From contig CP065003.1 of NCBI GenBank assembly GCA_016700175.1, positions 3,916,001 through 3,980,000 on the forward strand: 64,000 nucleotides of DNA. The letters run 5' to 3'. Both the position numbers and the translations under genes were made by a program. This document shows, piece by piece, positions 42,336-50,828 of the stretch. The stretch is from Acidobacteriota bacterium (GTDB lineage Bacteria > Acidobacteriota > Blastocatellia > Pyrinomonadales > Pyrinomonadaceae). The notes under the pieces were generated by a model, which had not been told where the DNA came from, did not search any database, and saw only the letters and a list, made by a program, of their open reading frames with translations. Position 1 is the stretch's first letter, and each line of letters starts with the position of its first letter.

Positions 42336-43248
42336 CCTCTTCCCCTTCCGGCCGCGTGTTCCAGCGTTTGTGGATCCAGAGCCATTGTTCGGGGTACTTG
42401 CGGACGTACCTTTCGACGGTTTCGGTGATCTTGCGCGTCAGTTCGAGAATGTCCTTTTCGCGGTCTTCGGTGATCTCATATTCGATCGGGGGTTCGAGGT
42501 ACACGACGTAACGGTCTTTCTCCTCCTCCCAGACCGCAAAGGCGGGGAGTACGACAGTGCCGGTCTTTAGTGCGATCTTGGCGATGCTTTTGGTTGTCGA
42601 TGCGGGGACGCCGAAGAAATCGACGAACACGCCGTCCCTGTGCTGGGCATTCAGATCGGCAAGGATCCCCAAAAGTCCGCCCTTTTCGAGTATCTTGTAA
42701 AGCCGTCTGCCGGACTGCCGCTTTCCCAATGTCACCGCTCCGAATTTTGTGCGGAGCGAATCAACGAACGCCTCGACCAGGGGATTATCGATCCGACGGA
42801 CAAGTATGTTCATTTCGTAACCGAACGCGGCGGGAAGCAGGGGGAACACTTCCCAGCTTCCGAAATGCCCGGTGAAGAAGAGCACACCGCGGCCTTTCTC
42901 AAATGCCGGATCGAAGTTCTCTTTTTTCCCGACGACCTCGACCAATTCGCGTATGTCTTCCGGGTTGAAATGAGGGAAGTGCGCGATGAAACCCATCTGC
43001 CGTCCGAGCGATCCGTAGGTGCCGGCGATGATCTCTCGGCGGCGCTGCTTCGGAAGCTCCGGCATCGCGATCTCGATGTTTCGTTCGGCGGTTCTCCGCA
43101 GCCTCGGTATCAGGCGGCTGACCGCCTTTCCAATGCCTCGCCCAATGGCCATCGAGGCTCGCAAAGGCAACATACGAAGGGCCGCGAATACGATACGTAC
43201 CGCGGCCGCTTCTGCCTTTAGCCTGAATTTGCTTCTTTCTTTCGGCAT
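42325..43248 (-). CDS. LpxL/HtrB-type lipid A acyltransferase
   Basis: 307 residues. The acyltransferase motif HX4E is seen in FFTGHFGSWEVFPLL (about residue 127), with RIDNPLVEAFVDSLR and NAQHRDGVFVDFFGVPAS downstream. An N-terminal basic amphipathic region anchors the protein at the inner membrane. Such enzymes add secondary acyl chains to lipid A or related lipids. The stop abuts the right arm of the nonamer element. It starts 12 bp downstream of the mqnE stop, so both are likely on one transcript. Confidence 0.9.
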   Translation of the reverse strand: MPKERSKFRLKAEAAAVRIVFAALRMLPLRASMAIGRGIGKAVSRLIPRLRRTAERNIEIAMPELPKQRRREIIAGTYGSLGRQMGFIAHFPHFNPEDIRELVEVVGKKENFDPAFEKGRGVLFFTGHFGSWEVFPLLPAAFGYEMNILVRRIDNPLVEAFVDSLRTKFGAVTLGKRQSGRRLYKILEKGGLLGILADLNAQHRDGVFVDFFGVPASTTKSIAKIALKTGTVVLPAFAVWEEEKDRYVVYLEPPIEYEITEDREKDILELTRKITETVERYVRKYPEQWLWIHKRWNTRPEGEEGLY

Positions 43249-43260
43249 CCTCCCCGGGGT

Positions 43261-44364
43261 TCAGACCGCAGCCCGTTCCACGCGATTGTAGACCGTGTCG
43301 CGTTCGACCGCTTCGAATCCCGCCTTTTCGATCAATGCGATCAGCTCGTCCTTCGTCATCTTCACCTCGCCGAACTCGACCGAATAGCTTTCGGTCAATT
43401 CGCCGCCGTCGGTGATCGTCCCGTCGAGGTCGTTGGCCCCGAAGTGAAGCGCCGCCTGCGCAAGGTTCTTGCCCAGCATCACCCAGTAGGCCTTTATGTG
43501 GTCGAAATTATCCAGCATCAGCCGCGAGACGGCGATCGTCCGGAGCGAATCGATCCCGTCAGGACCGGGAAGATGCGAAAGCGCGGTGCCCGGCGGATAG
43601 AATGCGAGCGGTATGAAGCACTGGAAACCGCCCGTCTTGTCCTGCTGTTCGCGAAGCTTCACGAGGTGGTCGATGCGGTCCCAAAGCGTCTCGATATGTC
43701 CGTAAAGCATCGTCGCGTTCGTTTTGAGGCCCGCTTTGTGCACCTTTCCGGCAAGTTCAAGCCAGCGTTCGCCATCGCATTTGTGGTCGCAGATCTGCGA
43801 GCGTGTCGGTTCGGCAAAGACCTCCGCCCCGCCGCCGGGACAGCTATCCATTCCCGCCTCCGCGAGCTTCGAGATCACCTCTTCGTCGCTCATCTTGTAG
43901 AAGCGCGCGAAGAAATCCAGCTCGACCATAGTCAGGGCTTTGAGGTGGAGATCGGGATAGGCTTTCTTAAGCGAAGAGAAAAGGTCGGTGTAGTACTCGA
44001 ACGGAAGCTTCGAATTCAGTCCTCCGACGATATGAAGCTCGGTCGCACCTTCGGCGACAGCCTCGCCCGCTATTCTGACCGCGTCCTCGACCGAATGCGT
44101 GTAAGCGTCCTCGTCGCGGCCGCGGCGGTAAAACCCGCAGAACTTGCAGTCGGCGACGCATATGTTCGTGTGGTTGAAGTGCCGGTTGACGTTGTAGAAG
44201 GTCGTCTTTCCGTGCTTCCGGCGGCGCACGGTGTCGGCCAGGCGTCCGAGCCCGTGAAGGTCCTCGGTCTCGTAAAGAGCGAGCCCGTCCTCGAAAGTCA
44301 ATCGCTCGCCGGCGTCGATCTTGTGCGAGATCCCGCCGAGCTTTTCATCGGTGAAGAAGTTCAT
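43261..44364 (-). CDS. mqnE: Aminodeoxyfutalosine synthase (radical SAM)
   Basis: 367 residues. The radical-SAM cluster motif is CVADCKFCGF (CX3CX2C) after NVNRHFNHTNI (about 60-80), as in MqnE/CofH-type enzymes. ATELHIVGGLNSKLPFEYY and FIPLAFYPPGTALSHL follow. MqnE joins 3-[(1-carboxyvinyl)oxy]benzoate to S-adenosylmethionine in the futalosine route to menaquinone. The prenyltransferase (44763-45629) on the same strand supports this. MqnC is an alternative, but the motif spacing and overall length favour MqnE. Confidence 0.88.
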   Translation of the reverse strand: MNFFTDEKLGGISHKIDAGERLTFEDGLALYETEDLHGLGRLADTVRRRKHGKTTFYNVNRHFNHTNICVADCKFCGFYRRGRDEDAYTHSVEDAVRIAGEAVAEGATELHIVGGLNSKLPFEYYTDLFSSLKKAYPDLHLKALTMVELDFFARFYKMSDEEVISKLAEAGMDSCPGGGAEVFAEPTRSQICDHKCDGERWLELAGKVHKAGLKTNATMLYGHIETLWDRIDHLVKLREQQDKTGGFQCFIPLAFYPPGTALSHLPGPDGIDSLRTIAVSRLMLDNFDHIKAYWVMLGKNLAQAALHFGANDLDGTITDGGELTESYSVEFGEVKMTKDELIALIEKAGFEAVERDTVYNRVERAAV

Positions 44365-44439
44365 ACCGTCGTCTTTAGCAATGGCTGTTCCGAGAAGTTT
44401 ATCAGAAGCGGGGCCTTTTGTTTACTGAGGTTCGGACGT

Positions 44440-44765
44440 GGAAGGGCGGATCGAAAATTGGAAATTGAGAATGGAGGATTGGCGGTTTGAGAATCGCCGG
44501 CGATCCGTTTAGCCTGCGCACTTGTGCGCGGGAACCTTCGTGTTCCTTCGTGCTGCTCCGTGGTTCAAACCGATCTCAACCACAAAGAAACACGAAGTGG
44601 AGCAGTGAGCGGTTAGCAGTAAGCGGTGAGCCGTTTAGCGTCGGGCTTGCCCGCCTTTGGTAAGTAGTGAGCGGTGAGCAGTGAAGTGTGAGCTGTAAGC
44701 GATTGTCGTGATGCTCCGTGTGATGTCTAGTCATTTCCTGCTTACCGCTCACTGCTCACAGCTCA
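44440..44765. repeat. Repeat cluster including heptamer element E
   Basis: Holds degenerate AAAATTG heptamers (44454-44485), a palindromic nonamer module (CTTCGTGTTCCTTCGTG...CACGAAG, 44533-44601) with core GTGGTT...AACCAC, and then a heptamer element. The last has a left arm of GTGAGCA units (44602-44698), centre 44699-44738 and a right arm of GCTCACT/GCTCACA units (44739-44765). The centre is the inverse of element D: TAGACA on the minus strand (44729-44724), again 25 bp from the first arm unit. The gap is 398 bp long. Confidence 0.88.
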
Positions 44766-45629
44766 CTTCAAAAACACCGCCCCTCCGAACGTAGCGAAGA
44801 GGATCACGCTTACGAACGCGTTCGTCGTGAAGAATGCCGCGTTCAGCCTCGAAAGGTCGCTCGCCTTCACAAGCGTGTGCTGATACACGAGCAGGGCTCC
44901 CGTCGCGCCCACTCCGATCGCGGCAAGCGTGCCCAAGCCGGTCACAAGGTAAAGGATCAGGAGCACTATGAACGCCTGAAAATGGAACAGCCTTGCGATC
45001 CACAGCGCGCCCTTGATCCCGAATCGCGCAGGAATCGACCGAAGGCCCTTCTTTCGGTCGTAATCGAAGTCCTGGCAGGCATAAAGCACGTCGAATCCGG
45101 CCGTCCACATCATCACCAGCAGCGACAAGAGTATCGGAACCTCTGAATCGAGCGTTCCCCGGACAGCGATCCACGCTCCCGTGGGCGAGATGGCGAGTGC
45201 CCATCCCAGAAGCAAGTGCGAGAAAGAGGTGAACCGCTTCGCGTACGAATAACCGAGCACGCTCGCAAGCGCGACCGGAGAAAGATAGAGCGTCAGCCGG
45301 TTGAGCATCGCCGCCGCAACAACAAAGACGGCGCATGAGGCAAGCATGAACGCCCACGCGAAGCCGACCGACAGTTTGCCCGAAGGAAGCTCGCGATCGG
45401 CCGTGCGGGGATTTTCAGCGTCGATCTTCCGGTCCGCGATCCGGTTGAAGCTCATTGCGGCGCTCCTCGCGCCGACCATCGCGACCGTGATCCAGAGGAT
45501 CTGCCACCAGGTCGGAAGACCGTCTGCCGCAAGCACCGCGCCGAGAAACGCAAACGGAAGCGCGAAAAGAGTGTGCTCGAACTTGATCATTTCGAGCGTC
45601 GTTCCGAGTTTTTCGAAGAATCCTGACAT
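44763..45629 (-). CDS. mqnP: UbiA-family prenyltransferase, probably MqnP
   Basis: 288 residues read from ATG 45629. The first Asp-rich motif NRIADRKIDAENPRT (NX3DX3D) and the second, DFDYDRKKG, bind the polyprenyl diphosphate; eight to nine membrane helices. Next to mqnE this is most likely the prenyltransferase of the futalosine menaquinone pathway. A hairpin (45637-45665) lies directly before the start, and an alternative ATG at 45653 lies inside that hairpin. The stop TGA (44763-44765) belongs to heptamer element E. Confidence 0.85.
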   Translation of the reverse strand: MSGFFEKLGTTLEMIKFEHTLFALPFAFLGAVLAADGLPTWWQILWITVAMVGARSAAMSFNRIADRKIDAENPRTADRELPSGKLSVGFAWAFMLASCAVFVVAAAMLNRLTLYLSPVALASVLGYSYAKRFTSFSHLLLGWALAISPTGAWIAVRGTLDSEVPILLSLLVMMWTAGFDVLYACQDFDYDRKKGLRSIPARFGIKGALWIARLFHFQAFIVLLILYLVTGLGTLAAIGVGATGALLVYQHTLVKASDLSRLNAAFFTTNAFVSVILFATFGGAVFLK

Positions 45630-45636
45630 AAAGAAA

Positions 45637-45665
45637 GAGCCTTGCCGGATCATCCGGCAAGGCTC
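45637..45665 (-). terminator. Perfect 13-bp hairpin with T-rich tail in front of mqnP
   Basis: GAGCCTTGCCGGA and TCCGGCAAGGCTC form a perfect stem with a 3-nt loop. On the minus strand TTTCTTT and then the mqnP ATG follow. It looks like a terminator of the upstream helical-repeat gene, but it lies in the expected ribosome-binding zone of mqnP, so it may regulate that gene. Confidence 0.8.
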
Positions 45666-45704
45666 GATTCTATTACGCGGCGAATGCGCGGTAAACCGCT
45701 CCGG

Positions 45705-46937
45705 CTATCTCCCTGCGCGGGCGGCTATAAGCCGCAGCGCATGCTTCCTGACCGCTTCCGGCACATTCTTGTTCGAAGAGATGGATTTCAGGTCCATCAT
45801 CTGGAGCCTCGGAAGGAAGCTCATCACATTGGCGAGAGGGCTGCGCGGATTCAGGCACAGCGTGTGGACGATCTTGTAATTTCTCGCCCACTTCCGGTTT
45901 ATCGCGATCATTCGAAGCACATCCGCATTTACCGTGCGCATGTTCGCGATCTTCTCGACCTCCTGCTCGGTTATCTTCGGGTTCTGGATGACAGCGGTCG
46001 AGATTATCTTGTTCGGGTCGCGGATAAGTATGTTGCGCGCTTCGCGATTGCCCTTCATCGCCAGCTTCATGCGGTCGCGCATGTTCATCTTCATTATCCG
46101 ATTGATCATCGAGATCTTCTCGGTCGTGAGCTCGTCTTCGTCCTCAGTGCGGAAATCGCCGATGATCTTGTCGACGACTGCCTGGCGCTGAGCCTCGGAC
46201 TCTTCGTAGATCTCCTCGATGTACTCCAGCGACAGCCAGCTGTCGTCAACCTCCGCATCCGGCACTTCAATGAAGTCCGCGATGAACATCGCGTCATCGA
46301 TGTTCATCTCCGACGACTCGGGATCGTCGGTCAGGTTTTCCGCAAACTCGGCCGTCTCGATGAACTCAGCGGCGGCATCCTTGCCCTGGGCACGAAGCTC
46401 TCTGGCGATCTGTTCCGCGCCTCTTTCCTTTTCAAAGAACTCCCGTTTCGTTTCCTTTGCACGGCGTTCCGCCTCGGCGCTCTTGTTCGGATTGTCGAGG
46501 ATCGCGTCGATTATCTCGGGCGACTTGATCAGCAGCTGCTGGTTCAGTGCGAGCAGCTCCAGGAGATCAGGATTTCGCGAGGTCCGGGCGATGCCGATCA
46601 GCGAAACGTTCGGCGTTGCCGGGTTCGAAACGATGGCCTCATAGACTGTGTGAGAAGCTCCGGGCGTAAGCGCATAGTGGTCGAGCACTATCGGGGGCGC
46701 GCTCTCCGTGCTGATCACGGACAAGAGAGTATCTTCATCCTGGCCGGCAAGCGTTCCTTTCGCCGTCGAAGATATTTCTTCGTCGTCGCTCTTGGTGAGC
46801 ACAACGAGCGCTTCGAGAAGATCGACCTGCGGAAGCGGGAGTATCCCTTTCGCAGCCGCCAACTGGGCCGGCCTTGGAGCCTTGCCTTCGGCGATCGCCC
46901 TGACTACGGTATTTTTGGAAGTGATCTCTAGGGTCAT
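45705..46937 (-). CDS. Helical-repeat protein of unknown function
   Basis: Start ATG 46937 (MTLEITSKNTVVRAIAEG), 410 residues. No signal or membrane segment. The N- and C-terminal thirds contain short alpha-helical repeats of the LRV/HEAT kind (NPATPNVSLIGIARTSRNPD, NPNKSAEAERRA, NPKITEQEVEKIANMRTVNA, NPRSPLANVMSFL), each beginning NP. The middle is acidic and Glu-rich, probably coiled. It may be a cytoplasmic scaffold. I do not know a function. Upstream in-frame codons to 47039 lie in the divergent promoter region and are not used. Confidence 0.75.
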   Translation of the reverse strand: MTLEITSKNTVVRAIAEGKAPRPAQLAAAKGILPLPQVDLLEALVVLTKSDDEEISSTAKGTLAGQDEDTLLSVISTESAPPIVLDHYALTPGASHTVYEAIVSNPATPNVSLIGIARTSRNPDLLELLALNQQLLIKSPEIIDAILDNPNKSAEAERRAKETKREFFEKERGAEQIARELRAQGKDAAAEFIETAEFAENLTDDPESSEMNIDDAMFIADFIEVPDAEVDDSWLSLEYIEEIYEESEAQRQAVVDKIIGDFRTEDEDELTTEKISMINRIMKMNMRDRMKLAMKGNREARNILIRDPNKIISTAVIQNPKITEQEVEKIANMRTVNADVLRMIAINRKWARNYKIVHTLCLNPRSPLANVMSFLPRLQMMDLKSISSNKNVPEAVRKHALRLIAARAGR

Positions 46938-47147
46938 CTTGAAAGGAATTTGCCCGGTTTCGGAGGAATGACGGCGGCAGATCCGGTTCGGTGCGGACGG
47001 GCTAAATTGTACCATATGAACAGTAGCGCAAACGGGCATCTTGACTGGCGAATGTACTTAACTTACTCTGACATTTGGAGAGAAACGACTTATTCTCACA
47101 CCGCTCTCTTACCTTTCTGATCCGCTTCAGGATCGCAGACCAAGAAA

Positions 47148-48485
47148 ATGATCAAAGAAGAAATAAAGAAACAGATCGAGGACAAGACTGCGCGCATTGG
47201 CGTGATCGGACTTGGCTATGTTGGGCTGCCGCTGGTGGTCGAGTTCGCCTCCGAGGGCTTCGAAGGCATCGGGTTCGAGGTAGATCGCAAGAAGGTCGAA
47301 GCGATCAATCGCGGGGAATCTTACATCGTGGACGTTCCCTCGGAGGATGTTGCAGCGTGCCTCGAAAGCAAGAAGCTGACCGCGACGACCGATTTCTCGA
47401 AGATCGCGGACTGCGACGTCGTGGTCATCTGCGTTCCGACACCCCTTCGAAAGACCAAGGACCCCGATATGTCGTACATAATCGCGGCGGGAAGAGAGAT
47501 CTGCAAATATATGCGGAAAGGGCAGTTGGTCATCCTGGAGTCGACCACCTACCCTGGGACGACCGACGAGGTGCTCCAGCCGATGTTCGAGGAAGCGGGA
47601 TTCAAGCTGGACGAGGACTTCCTGCTCGCATTCTCGCCGGAAAGGGTCGATCCGGGGAATCCGCAGTTCCAGACCCACAACATTCCGAAGGTCGTCGGCG
47701 GCGTGTCGGAGGATTCGACCGATGCCGCTTCGTTTCTTTATTCGAAGATCGTGGAGAGCGTGCATTCCGTCAGTTCCGCGCGAGTCGCGGAAGCCTGCAA
47801 GCTCTGGGAAAACACCTTCCGGGCGATCAACATCGGCATGGCGAACGAAATGGCGAAGCTATGCAAGACGCTCGGCATCGATACCTGGGAGGTCGTCCGG
47901 GCCGCTGCGACGAAGCCCTTCGGATTTATGGCCTTCTATCCGGGGCCAGGGCTTGGCGGGCACTGCATTCCGCTGGATCCGCATTATCTTTCGTGGAAGG
48001 CTCGCCAGCACGGATTCGATTCCCGTTTTATTTCGCTCGCCGAAGAGGTCAATTCGAACATGCCCGAGTACGTCATCGAGCTTGCGTCAGAAGCGCTAAA
48101 TGACGACAGGAAACCAGTAAACGGATCGAAAGTGCTTGTTCTCGGGGTGGCGTACAAGAAGAACATCGACGACATGCGCGAGTCTCCGGCGCTGTCGGTG
48201 ATCGATCTTCTGAGGGCGAAGGGCGCGGATGTCGTTTATCACGATCCTTACGTTCCCGAGGTGACGTTCGATCACGCATACACGATTGGCGACGGCGAGC
48301 CGCTTTCAAACCAGGAACTTACGGACGACCTGATCTCCGATTCTGACTGCGTGATCATCTGCACGGACCATTCGAACGTCGATTACAAACGGGTGACCGA
48401 ACTCTCATCGCTGATCATCGACACACGAAACGCGCTCGACGAGGATACTCGAAACGGCAGCAAAGCCCGGATCGTGAGGCTGTGA
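47148..48485 (+). CDS. UDP-N-acetylglucosamine/UDP-sugar 6-dehydrogenase (WbpA-like)
   Basis: 445 residues. N-terminal NAD motif IGVIGLGYVGLPLVVEFA, ESTTYPGTTDEVL, central AEACKLWENTFRAINIGMAN and the catalytic Cys in GPGLGGHCIPLDPHYLSWKA (about residue 270), as in WbpA/WecC-type UDP-HexNAc dehydrogenases rather than Ugd. It oxidises a nucleotide sugar to a uronic acid for polysaccharide synthesis. Its upstream neighbour is divergent. The stop TGA (48483-48485) lies in a GTGAGCT heptamer unit. Confidence 0.92.
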   Translation: MIKEEIKKQIEDKTARIGVIGLGYVGLPLVVEFASEGFEGIGFEVDRKKVEAINRGESYIVDVPSEDVAACLESKKLTATTDFSKIADCDVVVICVPTPLRKTKDPDMSYIIAAGREICKYMRKGQLVILESTTYPGTTDEVLQPMFEEAGFKLDEDFLLAFSPERVDPGNPQFQTHNIPKVVGGVSEDSTDAASFLYSKIVESVHSVSSARVAEACKLWENTFRAINIGMANEMAKLCKTLGIDTWEVVRAAATKPFGFMAFYPGPGLGGHCIPLDPHYLSWKARQHGFDSRFISLAEEVNSNMPEYVIELASEALNDDRKPVNGSKVLVLGVAYKKNIDDMRESPALSVIDLLRAKGADVVYHDPYVPEVTFDHAYTIGDGEPLSNQELTDDLISDSDCVIICTDHSNVDYKRVTELSSLIIDTRNALDEDTRNGSKARIVRL

Positions 48486-48855
48486 GCTGTGAGCCGTAAG
48501 CAGTGAGCTGTGAGCAGTAAGCTGTGATCGTATCCTGTCGGAGATGAGCCCCAAGCTATGAACCTGGAGCTACGAACCTGGAACTAGGAACCCGGAACCT
48601 GGAACTTTGAACCCGGAACTTTGAACCCGGAACTTTGAACCTGGAACTAGGAACCTGGAACTTTGAACCTGGAACCTGGAACCTGGAACCTGGAACTTTG
48701 GACCTGGAACCTGGAACTTTGAACCTGGAACTAGGAACCTGGAACTTTGAACCTGGAACCTGGAACCTGGAACTTTGGACCTGGAACCTGGAACTTTGAA
48801 CCTGGAACTAGGAACCCGGAACCTGGAACTTTGAACCTGGAACCTGGAACATGGA
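48483..48855. repeat. Heptamer arrays (AGCTGTG, then about 40 GGAACCT units)
   Basis: Starts with six AGCTGTG/AGCAGTG units (48483-48527). After a short gap comes a long array of 7-bp units GGAACCT/GGAACTT/GGAACTA/GGAACCC (about 48559-48850, roughly 40 copies, strict 7-bp spacing). Unlike other elements there is no inverted partner arm. It fills most of a 460-bp gap. Confidence 0.9.
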
Positions 48856-48945
48856 TTAACCCCCGCCTTTTGACACCTTCCTTACAGAAACCCCCGGTCA
48901 ATATGCTCTAAAGTTTGTCATAGAATACGGGAGGATTCTGTAGAT

Positions 48946-49833
48946 ATGAGAATAGACAGATTTACAAAAACACTACTTACATTGCTATTTACTGTTTCCG
49001 TGGGGGCTCTTACAGCCTGTAATCCAACGACCGGGTCGAATAACGCCAACACAAACGGTAACCTGACTAACACAAACGAAAATACTTTCAACACAAATCT
49101 GAACACGAACGCCAACAGCTCGGCCGCGATCGAGGCGGCGGAACCCGATGAATACAAGGCGACCGTGTCAATCAGCGTCGATACGAAAGGTGACGGAGAG
49201 AATGCGTCAACTTCCAAATCCCAGATTCCCGCACTTCAGGCGAACGTTGCGAGGTACGGCGAAAACCGTCGCATGGAACTGACGATGCCGAATGGCGAGA
49301 AGCTGATCTATCTGACGCGCGATTCGGATCAGTATCTTCTCGCGCCCGCCCGAAAGCAGTACGCCGAACTGGACAAGGAGACGCTCGGGTTCGAGATCAG
49401 GAAGCTCATGATGCCGGACGACATCGTGGATCGTGTCAAGAGACTTGAAGGCGTTGAGCGAGCAGGTGAGGAGAAGTACAACGGTCGCGACGTGGTGCGT
49501 TACACGTTCAGGAATTCGGCCGAAACCGGCACTCAATCAGGCGAGGTCGAAACTGAGTCGTTCGTCCTCATAGACAAAGAGACAGAGCTTCCTCTCAGGC
49601 TTGTGATGGATATCCGGTCCGAGAAGGGAAGCGTCAGCGGTGTGTCGGGCGTGAAGGCTGTCACGGAGATCACGAACCTCAGCACGGACGTTGACGCGAG
49701 CCTCTTCGAATTGCCGGAAGGTCTGGACAAGGTCGAGGCTGAAGAGGTCCGAAGCCAGGTGCAGACGTTCATCGATGCGGCACAGCTGGTCGTTGGACAG
49801 CTGCTCCAAGACGTTCAGTCTTCGGAGAATTGA
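48946..49833 (+). CDS. Asn-rich lipoprotein, outer-membrane-lipoprotein-sorting-like
   Basis: 295 residues. Lipoprotein signal with lipobox LTAC at residues 22-25 (VGALTACNP). An Asn/Thr-rich spacer (NNANTNGNLTNTNENTFNTN) follows, then a globular domain whose VSISVDTKGDGEN ... YLTRDSDQYLLAPARKQYAE ... SFVLIDKETELPLRLVMDI pattern is like LolA/DUF4412-type lipoprotein folds. GGGAGG is found 10 bp before the ATG. It may bind a hydrophobic ligand; the role is not known. The following gene is 84 bp away. Confidence 0.8.
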   Translation: MRIDRFTKTLLTLLFTVSVGALTACNPTTGSNNANTNGNLTNTNENTFNTNLNTNANSSAAIEAAEPDEYKATVSISVDTKGDGENASTSKSQIPALQANVARYGENRRMELTMPNGEKLIYLTRDSDQYLLAPARKQYAELDKETLGFEIRKLMMPDDIVDRVKRLEGVERAGEEKYNGRDVVRYTFRNSAETGTQSGEVETESFVLIDKETELPLRLVMDIRSEKGSVSGVSGVKAVTEITNLSTDVDASLFELPEGLDKVEAEEVRSQVQTFIDAAQLVVGQLLQDVQSSEN

Positions 49834-49849
49834 TCACGGGATAAACTCT

Positions 49850-49886
49850 GCGCGGCTCATCAGGCTTATGCCCTGATGGGCCGCGC
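49850..49886 (+). other. Long hairpin between two plus-strand genes
   Basis: GCGCGGCTCATCAGG and CCTGATGGGCCGCGC form a 15-bp stem with one G-U pair around a 7-nt loop. It has no T tail. It may be a weak terminator of the lipoprotein gene or a leader structure of the gene at 49918. Confidence 0.6.
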
Positions 49887-49917
49887 GATCCAAACCGCAA
49901 GATTCAGGAGATGGAAT

Positions 49918-50682
49918 ATGGGTAAAGTCCTCACATTTGTGCTCGGACTGTTGATCGGCGGCGCTGCCGCCTATTTTTTGTTTGTGGGAGTTCCCGCGGC
50001 GAACGAGATGCCCGGGGAGCCTGTCGCGGCTCCGTCGCCGGGAGGGCCCCCTCCGGGTACGGCCACTGTGGTACTGGATGAACCGTTCTTTCAGGCGGTG
50101 CTCCAGACGATATTCGAGCAAATGAACGCGCCTGAGTTTCCGTTGAGGGGATCGAACGGCGGGCTTGATCGGCAGGACGGCTCCGGATCGTACGCATCGG
50201 CTCAGAATGCCGCGCCCTGCAACAACACTATCAAGATCCTGAGGGAAGGCAGCGGAGTCAAGACAAGCGTACGGCTGGAAAAAGGAAAGCTGGTCGCTCC
50301 GCTCGCATTCGAAGGCAATGTCAATGTTCTGGGGAACTGCGCCAGGTTCTCGGGTTGGAGCAAGACGGGTTTGTCGCTGACGTACGATTCGGAAAAAAGG
50401 ACGGTTTACGGAAAGATCGAGGTTGAAACTGTGAACCTCGACGGGGTGACGCCGCTTGCCAGCGGTCTTGTCGCGCAGTTCGTGCAGTCGGCCATCAACC
50501 AGCGCGTGAATCCGATCACTATCCTGAAGGGCGAACAGGTGGCCGTAAGCCTTCCGATCGAAGCAAGCGGAGGGACGCTCAGCGCACAGATCAGCGACGT
50601 CCGGGCGGAGATAAAGGAGAAGACACTGAATCTGCTTGTGACTTACGACTTTAAAGGTTCCGGAACATCGGAAGGCAAATAG
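49918..50682 (+). CDS. Membrane-anchored or secreted protein, function unknown
   Basis: Start at ATG 49918 because AGGAG lies 7 bp upstream; 254 residues. An N-terminal hydrophobic segment (GKVLTFVLGLLIGGAAAYFLFVG) acts as a signal or anchor. A Pro-rich stretch and a domain with two Cys (about 100 and 142) follow. The segment EGNVNVLGNCARFSGWSKTG ... LTYDSEKRTVYGKIEVETVNLDG ... LPIEASGGTLSAQISDVRAE suggests a beta-rich lipid-binding-like fold. I do not recognise a family. A bidirectional hairpin follows at 50781-50812. Confidence 0.7.
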   Translation: MGKVLTFVLGLLIGGAAAYFLFVGVPAANEMPGEPVAAPSPGGPPPGTATVVLDEPFFQAVLQTIFEQMNAPEFPLRGSNGGLDRQDGSGSYASAQNAAPCNNTIKILREGSGVKTSVRLEKGKLVAPLAFEGNVNVLGNCARFSGWSKTGLSLTYDSEKRTVYGKIEVETVNLDGVTPLASGLVAQFVQSAINQRVNPITILKGEQVAVSLPIEASGGTLSAQISDVRAEIKEKTLNLLVTYDFKGSGTSEGK

Positions 50683-50780
50683 ACAAGAACGAACACGGAA
50701 ACTTTGGGTTCACTTCGTTCGGCCGCGGAAACCGCTTTCTTGATCCGTGTTCATCAGTTTGCGGTTTGTAAAAATATGAA

Positions 50781-50812
50781 GGCCGCGGCGGATGTCCGGC
50801 GCGGCCTGTTTT
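50781..50812. terminator. Bidirectional terminator between convergent genes
   Basis: GGCCGCG (50781-50787) and CGCGGCC (50800-50806) pair; TGTTTT follows on the plus strand and TTCATATTTTT on the minus strand. It serves the plus-strand gene ending at 50682 and the rhodanese gene ending at 50829. The position supports the longer, TGA-containing rhodanese frame. Confidence 0.75.
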
Positions 50813-50828
50813 CATACCTGTCCTGCTT

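Noticed and set aside
48870..48907. TTGACA...TATGCT promoter before the lipoprotein gene
   Set aside because: Spacing is 26 bp, too long for a sigma70-type promoter.
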